Shown here piece after piece: positions 1 through 5,772 of a DNA stretch of 8,292 nt (within the stretch, counting starts at the first letter, position 1; every line of letters begins with the position of its first letter). Both the position numbers and the translations under genes were made by a program. Below the pieces are notes generated by a model. That model was not told the DNA's origin. It did not search any database and saw only the letters and a list, made by a program, of their open reading frames with translations. The DNA is from Pseudomonadota bacterium (GTDB taxonomy: Bacteria; Pseudomonadota; Alphaproteobacteria; Caulobacterales; Caulobacteraceae), in the NCBI GenBank assembly GCA_023433585.1, contig JAEZCL010000292.1, forward strand, positions 1 through 8,292. The letters are read 5' to 3'.

Positions 1-1527
1 GCAGGCCGCGTGCAGCGCGGCGAGCTGGTGCGGCGCGGGCGTCGCGGCGAGGGCCTTCGCTACCTGCCGGGCGGTGAGGCCACAGCGGGTGACCAGCCAG
101 ACCCGAAGCTCCGGCTCGCCCCCGGCGGCGGCGGCCTCCAGCTCGGCCAGCGGCAGCTCCGGCTCGTGCCTGCCGAGCAGACCGACGTACGGCTCCCCCA
201 CCCGTGCGCAGGAGAACTCCAACAGGCCCTCGTAGACGTGGCCGAGCTGCTCGACGCCGAGGCTGGAGTAGCTGAGCTGTTCGGCCGCCTTGCCCCGGTG
301 CCGCAGCACCAACAGGGCGTCCAACATCTCGTGCACCACGCGATCGGTGACCGCCGCGCCCGCCAACCAGGCGAACCGGCCCGGATCGAACAGCGACCCC
401 CCGTGCGCGGGAATGCGTAGGTCCGGGTGCTCGCAGCCGTCGTGCACCGCGGCGAAGAGCGCGAGCAGCCGGGGCCAGGCCGCGGTCCGCCGGTCGCCGA
501 CCTCGTCGCCGTGCAGATCCCGCAGGGCCCCGAGATGGCCGTGCAGCGTGGACGCGGCGTACGCCTGCGCGTAGAGCGGGTCGGCCACCGGCAGCAGCCG
601 CTGCTCCTCGGCATAGAGCAGAAAGACCAGACGCATGAGTACGGTCAGCGAGCCCTGGTAGATCTCCCGGTCGCTGACCCTGCCGAGCAGCGTCCCCCCG
701 GCCTCCCGGTCCAGCCGGGCCAACTCGCCGACGAACAGCTCCACCGCCCGGCGGACCTGGTCGCCCAGCGTGGTGGTGACCTGGGTGAGCGCCTCGGCGC
801 TGCGGGCCAACAACCCGGCGAGGCTGGTCGACGGTCGGCCGTCGGCGCCGGTCGGCGGGGTCAGCACCCGGGACGCGATGAGCAGGGTGGCGAACGCCCG
901 CAACAGCGTGGGCTCCTCCAGCCACAGGTCGGCGTCGAAGACACCCACCCCGGTGGCCTCGCCCCGGCGGGCGTGCACCAATGCCCAGTGCTGCCCGTTG
1001 GTGACCAACGCCAGCGGCACGGCGGTGTCCCGGCAGACCTGCGCGGCGTGCTCGACCGGGGCCGCCCAGCCCCCACCGGCGACGCTGAGGGAGGTGCCGA
1101 ACGGCAGCCGGTGCACGTGCAGCCGAGCGGCCCGACCTCCGCCGGGCTGCGGACCGGACAACACCACGTCCGGCCGGGGACCGGCCTCGGCCTCCACCGC
1201 GCCGTCGGACCGGGCGGACCCCGGGTAGCGCAGCAGCTCACCGAGGATCAACTCGATCCAGGCCGGGCCGAGCAGGTCCGGGGCGTCCTGCACCTCCGCC
1301 CAACCCCGGCGGACCCGATCCCGTACGTCGTCCGGCACCGTGTCCAATCCGTGCGGCAGCGCCTCGACGAGCACCGGCACCGTCAGGAACGGGCCTTCCG
1401 GGCGCAGTAGACCCAGCCACTCGGCGTGCTGTTCGTCGACGCGCTGCGCGGGCGGCCGGAACGAACGGCCGGTCGCGGCACCGGCCCGGCGGGACGAGCC
1501 TCGGGACTGGCGGGGGACGGCGGGCAT
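1..1527 (-). CDS. drmMI: DISARM class 1 adenine methylase DrmMI-like, N-terminal part (runs off left edge)
   Basis: An open frame of 509 codons runs from ATG at 1527 to the window edge with no stop, so the gene is 3'-truncated by the window. Its ATG shares one base with the drmD stop (TGATG), which indicates translational coupling. Visible landmarks are FLTVPVL (residues 47-53); a region around 118-186 with RPDVVL and LALVTNGQHWALV, resembling the N-terminal nuclease-like fold of Eco57I-type enzymes; the helical stretch YQGSLTVLMRLVFLLYAEEQ (290-309) followed by LLP; and SSLGVEQLGHVYEGLLEF (421-438). The last two resemble the region preceding the methylase core in DrmMI and type IIG/Eco57I-like proteins. 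Family members are usually over 1000 residues, so the SAM-binding and NPPY motifs should lie left of position 1. The expected role is N6-adenine methylation of host DNA to mark self. A type IIG or BREX-like methylase is possible, but the adjacent DrmD favours DrmMI. Confidence 0.78.
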   Translation of the reverse strand, partial: MPAVPRQSRGSSRRAGAATGRSFRPPAQRVDEQHAEWLGLLRPEGPFLTVPVLVEALPHGLDTVPDDVRDRVRRGWAEVQDAPDLLGPAWIELILGELLRYPGSARSDGAVEAEAGPRPDVVLSGPQPGGGRAARLHVHRLPFGTSLSVAGGGWAAPVEHAAQVCRDTAVPLALVTNGQHWALVHARRGEATGVGVFDADLWLEEPTLLRAFATLLIASRVLTPPTGADGRPSTSLAGLLARSAEALTQVTTTLGDQVRRAVELFVGELARLDREAGGTLLGRVSDREIYQGSLTVLMRLVFLLYAEEQRLLPVADPLYAQAYAASTLHGHLGALRDLHGDEVGDRRTAAWPRLLALFAAVHDGCEHPDLRIPAHGGSLFDPGRFAWLAGAAVTDRVVHEMLDALLVLRHRGKAAEQLSYSSLGVEQLGHVYEGLLEFSCARVGEPYVGLLGRHEPELPLAELEAAAAGGEPELRVWLVTRCGLTARQVAKALAATPAPHQLAALHAAC

Positions 1528-4500
1528 CAGCGGGCACCTCGGGCCAGGGAGGCGGGGACCAGGAAGGTGACGGCGGCGGGGAACCACCGGGCCGTCGGGT
1601 CGGCGTATCGGCGGCGCAGCGCGTCGCCCTCCCGCTCGCGTTGGGCCGGAATGGCGCGCAACCGCGCCCGCAGCGCCTCCCGGTCGGTGTGCAACTGTTC
1701 CCGCTCGACGGCGAACAGGGTGGGCTGCTCCCAGTGCGGCTCGTCGGCGAGCTTGCCGCGGATCGAGGTCTCCAGCTCGGTCAGGACCGCGTCGACGGCG
1801 GTGACCTCCTCCGCGCAGCGCCGGGCGAGCAGTCCGTGCAGGCTGCGTGCCCGCTGGTCGGCGCGGGTGGCGAGGGCCCGACCGAGTGCCTTGCTCAGGG
1901 TCGACCACAGCTCGACCATGCTCTGCCGGACCTGCTCGGCGGGGACCTCGTCGGTGGCGGCGGCGAGCAGGGCCTCCAACTCCTCCTGCCGGACCCGGGT
2001 CAGCTTCCCGCCCTCGATCGGCCCGCCGGCGGTGACGATCTCCTCGTGCAGCCGGGTGCCTTCCGCGCCGGTGATCACCACCCGGCCGTGCGCCACCAGT
2101 GCCGGAGTGCGGAGCAGGTCCCCGGGCACCACCCGGGCCGTGACCCGGCTGAGCTTCGCGGCACCGGTGCCGGCGTCGCTCCGGGCCTGTGCCCACAGCT
2201 CGGCCCGGAGCAGCCGGAGGCACATCTGCACCAGCCGGTGCCCGAGGTGCAGCAACACGACGTCGGTGCGCCCCACCACCGCGTCCGGATCGAAGGTCAC
2301 CGGCCGCTCCCGACCGGTCACCGGGTGCAGGAGCCCGTCGTTTCGGGCCGCGGACCAGGCACCGGGCAGCTCGGGCAGCCGGAACCAGGGGCCCGGCGCG
2401 CCGCTCGGAGTCGGCGCGTCGATCAGGTCCCGGCGGTGAGCCAGCCGCAGCCCGGTGCGGACCACGCGTTCCACCGTGGCGGGGTTGAGGTTGAGCTCCG
2501 CGCGACTGCCCTTCAGCGTGTCGACGAGTCGTTGCAGATCCCGGGCCAGGTCACGTTCGACCCGCAGCCGCGCCCGGCTGGCCCGCCGGTCGATCTCGAC
2601 GTCGGTGACCCTCCAGTCCGTCTGTTTGCCGGTCATCTTCTGCTCGATCTGGGTGGCGATCACCTCACCGGCGCTGCCCAGATCCGTGCGGATCGCCTCG
2701 ACCTTCTCCACCGCCAGCCGGAGAAACGCCAACTCGTCCTCCAGCGAGCCGTTGGCGTAGTCGACCTGCTGCCAACCGGTCGGCACGAAGTGCAGCACCT
2801 CGACCCGGCCGGCGCGTTGACCGTGCCGGTCGATCCGGCCGTTGCGCTGTTCCAGCCGGTTCGGGTTCCACGGGATCTCCCAGTGCAGCAGCCGATGGCA
2901 GTGCCGTTGCAGGTTGATGCCCTCGCTGGCCGCGTCGGTCGCGAGCAGGATCCGGACCGGGTCGAGGTCGGGATCTTCGGTGAAGACGTTCTTGACGTGT
3001 TCGCGCTCGTCCGGGTCCTGGCCGCCGTGCAGCAGGGCGATCCGCTCCGGCGGATACCCGGCGCTGAGCAGCCGCTCGTGCAGCCAGCGCTGGGTGTCGC
3101 GGTATTCGGTGAAGATGATGACCCGATCGGGCCGCCACTCGCCGTCGGGCCGCACGATCGGGTCCAGCCAACGACGCAGCGCGGTGAGCTTGGCATCCGG
3201 CCGGTCCTGCGCCGCTCGGGCCCAGGTGCGCAGCTCGCCCAGGGTTGCCCGCTCCTCGGCCGAGAGCGGCGCGGCGTAGCGCCGGACCGTGGTCAGGGCA
3301 TCGGCTTCGGCATTGCCGTAGGCGTCGTCGTCCTCGGCCGTCTCGGCCAGCCGGTCGATCACCGGTTGCAGGACCCGCTCACCGGCCGACCGCTCCCGAC
3401 CGCCGGTGGCGTCGTCGGCCCTGGCGGTCATCGTCGCCAGATGGGTGTCGACCGTCTCGGCGAACGCCTTCGGCGACGAGAAGAGCCGCCGCTTGAGCAG
3501 GGTGGTGACGAAGTCGGCGGCGATCTCGCCGGCCCGGCCGTCGGCGTTCACCCGGCGGCTCTCCGCGTAGCGGTTGAGCAGGTCGTGGGCGCGTCGCTCC
3601 GGGGCGGAGTAGTCGACCTCCAGGTAGTCGAGATGACGCTCCGGGAAGCGTGGGGTGCCGTCCCACTTCGGCGGCAGCTCGCTCTTGAGTCGACGCACCA
3701 TCACCCGCGCCAACTGTTCGTCGGTCGGCTTGACGCCCCGGGCGAACCGGCGGTCGTCGAGCAACTCCAACAGCGCGGTGAACGATTCGGTGAAACCGTT
3801 GTGCGGGGTGGCGGACAGGAAGAGTCGGTGCTCGCAGTGCGGAGCGAGCGCGCGAACGGCTTTCGTGCGCTGCGAGTCCACCGCGTAGCGGCCACGGCCG
3901 GACGGCGCACAGGTGTGCACCTCGTCCACCACCAGCAGGTCGAACGCGCGTGGATAGCGCGGCACGGCCGGCAGCACCTCGCGGAGCAGCCGCATCGGCC
4001 GATCCCGCTTAAGCCAGTCGACGCTGACGATCAACCGCGGGTAGTGCGTCCACGGATTGGTGTAGACACCGCGCGTACGGCGTAGCTCGCGCAGCAGGGC
4101 CGCGTCGACGATGCGGAAGTCGAGCCCGAACTTGTCGCGCATCTCGTCCCGCCACTGGCGGGTCAGACCGGCCGGGCAGACGATCATCATCGTACGAGCA
4201 CGGTGGCGCAGCAGCAGCTCCTGCATCACCAGCCCGGCCTCGATCGTCTTACCGAGACCGACGTCATCGGCGATCAGCAGGTTGGTCCGCGGCATCGACA
4301 GGGCCCGGACCACCGGGTCGAGCTGATAGTCCTCGATCTCGATGCCGGAGCGGAACGGCGCCTGAAGCGCAGTCCGGTCGGCAGAGGCGATGGCACCCCA
4401 ACGCACCGCGTCGAGAAACGCGTCCAACTGGCCAGGGGGATCGAATCCGTGTCGCGGATCCGGCAGCGTCGCGCTGTCATGCACCAACCGCCCCGGCTCT

Positions 4501-4709
4501 AGCTCCCAGATCACCCGCAACTCCTCGTCGCGGGCGTCGTCCTCGATGCTGACCAGGGTGGCCAGGTGCGGGATCTTGTCGGTGAAGACATGCGGATCGC
4601 TGCTGGCCACGTCGCTGTCAGCCACATCGGCGACGACCCAACGACGATTGCGGACGGTAACGAGCTGGCCGGCTACCGGCGGCCCACCGATGTCGGTCGC
4701 CACGGTCAT
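1527..4709 (-). CDS. drmD: DISARM SNF2-like helicase DrmD
   Basis: This 1060-residue SNF2/superfamily 2 ATPase belongs to class 1 DISARM, where DrmD accompanies the DrmMI methylase and DrmABC in restricting phage DNA. Helicase motifs appear in order: EDYQLDPV (126-133, Q-motif), DDVGLGKTIEAG (148-159, Walker A, Lys154), VCPAGLTRQW (177-186, Ia), VVDEVH (260-265, Walker B, DEVH rather than DEAH), LSATP (298-302, III), VIIFTEYRDTQ (530-540, IV), ATDAASEGINLQ (590-601, V) and QRNGRIDRHGQ (621-631, VI). The C-terminal 400 residues have no domain I recognise and include a charged, probably coiled-coil stretch near 1001-1036. The frame stays open to ATG 4820. I chose ATG 4709 because the family-like sequence (GQLVTVRNRRWVV) starts just after it and because a leader mini-ORF ends on it. 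The stop overlaps the next gene by one base. Family assignment is strong; membership of a complete DISARM system is inferred. Confidence 0.88.
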   Translation of the reverse strand: MTVATDIGGPPVAGQLVTVRNRRWVVADVADSDVASSDPHVFTDKIPHLATLVSIEDDARDEELRVIWELEPGRLVHDSATLPDPRHGFDPPGQLDAFLDAVRWGAIASADRTALQAPFRSGIEIEDYQLDPVVRALSMPRTNLLIADDVGLGKTIEAGLVMQELLLRHRARTMMIVCPAGLTRQWRDEMRDKFGLDFRIVDAALLRELRRTRGVYTNPWTHYPRLIVSVDWLKRDRPMRLLREVLPAVPRYPRAFDLLVVDEVHTCAPSGRGRYAVDSQRTKAVRALAPHCEHRLFLSATPHNGFTESFTALLELLDDRRFARGVKPTDEQLARVMVRRLKSELPPKWDGTPRFPERHLDYLEVDYSAPERRAHDLLNRYAESRRVNADGRAGEIAADFVTTLLKRRLFSSPKAFAETVDTHLATMTARADDATGGRERSAGERVLQPVIDRLAETAEDDDAYGNAEADALTTVRRYAAPLSAEERATLGELRTWARAAQDRPDAKLTALRRWLDPIVRPDGEWRPDRVIIFTEYRDTQRWLHERLLSAGYPPERIALLHGGQDPDEREHVKNVFTEDPDLDPVRILLATDAASEGINLQRHCHRLLHWEIPWNPNRLEQRNGRIDRHGQRAGRVEVLHFVPTGWQQVDYANGSLEDELAFLRLAVEKVEAIRTDLGSAGEVIATQIEQKMTGKQTDWRVTDVEIDRRASRARLRVERDLARDLQRLVDTLKGSRAELNLNPATVERVVRTGLRLAHRRDLIDAPTPSGAPGPWFRLPELPGAWSAARNDGLLHPVTGRERPVTFDPDAVVGRTDVVLLHLGHRLVQMCLRLLRAELWAQARSDAGTGAAKLSRVTARVVPGDLLRTPALVAHGRVVITGAEGTRLHEEIVTAGGPIEGGKLTRVRQEELEALLAAATDEVPAEQVRQSMVELWSTLSKALGRALATRADQRARSLHGLLARRCAEEVTAVDAVLTELETSIRGKLADEPHWEQPTLFAVEREQLHTDREALRARLRAIPAQREREGDALRRRYADPTARWFPAAVTFLVPASLARGAR

Positions 4710-4723
4710 CCGGCTCGTACCAT
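4706..4723 (-). other. Five-codon leader mini-ORF overlapping the drmD start
   Basis: On the minus strand, AAGGAG (4731-4736) is followed after 7 nt by ATG GTA CGA GCC GGA TGA, encoding MVRAG. The TGA overlaps the drmD ATG in an ATGA arrangement. The Shine-Dalgarno is well spaced for this mini-ORF (7 nt) but too far from the drmD ATG (21 nt). This suggests ribosomes load on the mini-ORF and re-initiate on drmD by coupling. Chance occurrence of such a short frame cannot be excluded. Confidence 0.45.
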
Positions 4724-4730
4724 CGGTGTG

Positions 4731-4736
4731 CTCCTT
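4731..4736 (-). promoter_or_regulatory. Shine-Dalgarno serving the drmD leader
   Basis: AAGGAG on the minus strand is the only strong ribosome binding site seen upstream of drmD. It lies 7 nt from the leader ATG at 4723 and 21 nt from the drmD ATG at 4709, which makes a direct start at 4709 unlikely without coupling or an RNA fold that shortens the distance. Confidence 0.6.
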
Positions 4737-4770
4737 CAGCCTGCGGGCCGTCCCGCCTGTTCCGATCATG

Positions 4771-4798
4771 CGAATCGCGCAGTGCCTAGCCGAATCGC
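4771..4798. repeat. Two 8-bp direct repeats CGAATCGC, 20 bp apart
   Basis: CGAATCGC occurs at 4771-4778 and again at 4791-4798, a start-to-start distance of 20 bp, or about two helical turns. Each copy contains the small dyad CGA-A-TCG. The second copy adjoins CTAGCC (4786-4791), which forms a 6-bp inverted repeat with GGCTAG (4808-4813). Placement upstream of drmD and same-face spacing suggest paired binding sites for a regulator. No regulator is identified. Confidence 0.35.
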
Positions 4799-4846
4799 AG
4801 ACGTGAAGGCTAGACGACATTCCACATCGGAGACACCGGTGCGTGA

Positions 4847-4860
4847 TGTCCAGATGGACA
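4847..4860. promoter_or_regulatory. 14-bp perfect palindrome, candidate operator
   Basis: TGTCCAGATGGACA has two perfect 6-bp arms, TGTCCA and TGGACA, separated by GA. It sits 137 bp upstream of the drmD ATG and 160 bp upstream of the VOC gene ATG. The short spacer makes it a poor RNA hairpin and a typical protein-binding dyad for a dimeric regulator. Nothing in the window encodes such a regulator. Confidence 0.4.
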
Positions 4861-5020
4861 AAGACGTCGATAGAGGTCGGGCAGTCGGGAACGCGACAGC
4901 CCAGGCGGAGCCCGACAGGCGGGGCGGCTGTCGATATTCGGCTGTGGGTGGCGGCGTTCTTCCCTAGTCTCAGCCACCAGCCGGACCGGGCCGGACGACG
5001 GATCGGAGCGGAACAGCGCG

Positions 5021-5737
5021 ATGACGAGCCACCTATACGCGATCAGCGTCGACGCGCGGGAGCCGCTGCGGCTCGCGCGCTTCTGGGCGGAGCTGCTCGG
5101 CCGGGAGGTGGTCGACGACCCGCACGAGGGCGTCGCGCTGCGGCCCGACGGCGACGCCGGTCTACGCATCCGGTTCCTGCCGACCGGGACGCCGAAGACC
5201 GTGCAGAACCGGATCCACTTCGACCTGACCAGCGCGTCGCCGCAGGCCCAGCGGGACACCGTCGACCGCGCGCTGACGCTGGGCGGGCGGCACATCGACA
5301 TCGGCCAGGGCCCGGACGACGACCATGTGGTGCTCGCCGACCCGGAGGGCAACGAGTTCTGCGTCATCGGGGCGGGCAACACCTTCCTCGCCGGCTGCGG
5401 CCCGGTCGGCGCTGTCAACTGCGACGGCACCCGGGCGGCCGGCCTGTTCTGGACCGAGGCGCTGGGCTGGCCGCTGGTCTGGGACCACGGCGAGGAGACC
5501 GCGATCCAGTCGCCGCGCGGGGGCGCGAAGGTCACCTGGAGCGGGCCGCCGCTGATGGACGCCGGCGGGCGGGACCGCGTACACCTGGATCTGGTCGCGG
5601 ACGGCGACCGGGACGCGGAGATCGACCGGCTGCTGGCGCTCGGCGCGACCCGGGCCGGTACGGGCCGGCACACCGTCGGCGACGTGGTGCTGGCCGACCC
5701 GGACGGCACCGAGTTCTGCCTGCTGACGCCCCGCTGA
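5021..5737 (+). CDS. VOC family protein with two glyoxalase-like domains
   Basis: This 238-residue cytoplasmic protein is built of two tandem copies of a glyoxalase-like (VOC, Glyoxalase_6-type) domain, at about residues 3-117 and 125-236. Each copy carries the same landmarks: RIHFDL (64-69, His66) and VHLDL (187-191, His188) for the central strand, then LADPEGNEFCV (105-115, Glu112) and LADPDGTEFCL (224-234, Glu231) near the end. The His and Glu residues are the likely metal-binding positions by family analogy. The ATG at 5021 follows GGAG at 5005-5008 (12 nt) or GGAA at 5010-5013 (7 nt). VOC proteins include isomerases, dioxygenases and antibiotic-binding proteins, and the substrate cannot be read from the sequence. 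It is transcribed alone, divergent from drmD and convergent with the DUF4127 operon. Nothing ties it functionally to either. Confidence 0.9.
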   Translation: MTSHLYAISVDAREPLRLARFWAELLGREVVDDPHEGVALRPDGDAGLRIRFLPTGTPKTVQNRIHFDLTSASPQAQRDTVDRALTLGGRHIDIGQGPDDDHVVLADPEGNEFCVIGAGNTFLAGCGPVGAVNCDGTRAAGLFWTEALGWPLVWDHGEETAIQSPRGGAKVTWSGPPLMDAGGRDRVHLDLVADGDRDAEIDRLLALGATRAGTGRHTVGDVVLADPDGTEFCLLTPR

Positions 5738-5738
5738 G

Positions 5739-5767
5739 GCGGGTGCGGCCCGGGGGACCGCACCCGC
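5739..5767. terminator. GC-rich hairpin, probable bidirectional terminator
   Basis: A perfect 10-bp stem, GCGGGTGCGG (5739-5748) with CCGCACCCGC (5758-5767), closes a 9-nt loop. It begins two bases after the VOC gene stop and ends six bases before the convergent DUF4127 stop, filling nearly all of the 35-bp gap. There is no T tract on either side, which is usual for actinobacterial hairpin terminators. Confidence 0.75.
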
Positions 5768-5772
5768 ACCGG

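Larger units (their letters stand above)
4710..5020. promoter_or_regulatory. Divergent intergenic regulatory region between drmD and the VOC gene
   Basis: This 311-bp region lies between two divergently transcribed genes, so both promoters should be here. It is less GC-extreme than its flanks and holds the leader mini-ORF, a direct-repeat pair (4771-4798), an inverted repeat (CTAGCC 4786-4791 with GGCTAG 4808-4813) and a palindrome (4847-4860). For the plus-strand gene, TAGTCT at 4965-4970 fits the actinobacterial -10 pattern TANNNT, without a convincing -35. A 6-bp inverted repeat, GGTGGC (4947-4952) with GCCACC (4973-4978), brackets it. I found no convincing sigma-70 promoter for drmD. No protein-coding gene or RNA gene was recognised. 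Confidence 0.6.

Noticed and set aside
427..1410. Plus-strand open frame of 327 codons at the left end
   Set aside because: The minus strand here encodes the DrmMI-like N-terminus with recognisable segments. This frame is its compositional shadow.
1641..4085. Long plus-strand open frame (814 codons) opposite drmD
   Set aside because: It is the antisense shadow of the helicase. The minus strand carries all SNF2 motifs in order, while this frame gives a low-complexity Gly/Arg/Pro/Gln-rich protein typical of high-GC antisense frames.
4710..4820. 37-residue N-terminal extension of DrmD starting at ATG 4820 (or ATG 4769)
   Set aside because: No ribosome binding site precedes either ATG. The extension has no family resemblance and would run through the operator-like repeats. 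The family-like sequence begins just after ATG 4709.
4710..5020. Search for tRNA, small RNA or CRISPR repeats in the intergenic region
   Set aside because: No cloverleaf, no regularly spaced repeat-spacer pattern and no strong hairpin were seen.
5749..5757. CCCGGGGGA considered as part of a longer palindrome
   Set aside because: It is simply the loop of the terminator hairpin. Stem pairing does not extend into it convincingly.
4810..5769. Minus-strand open frame of 319 codons over the VOC gene
   Set aside because: Ser/Pro/Arg-rich antisense shadow. The plus strand holds the two-domain VOC protein with duplicated motifs.
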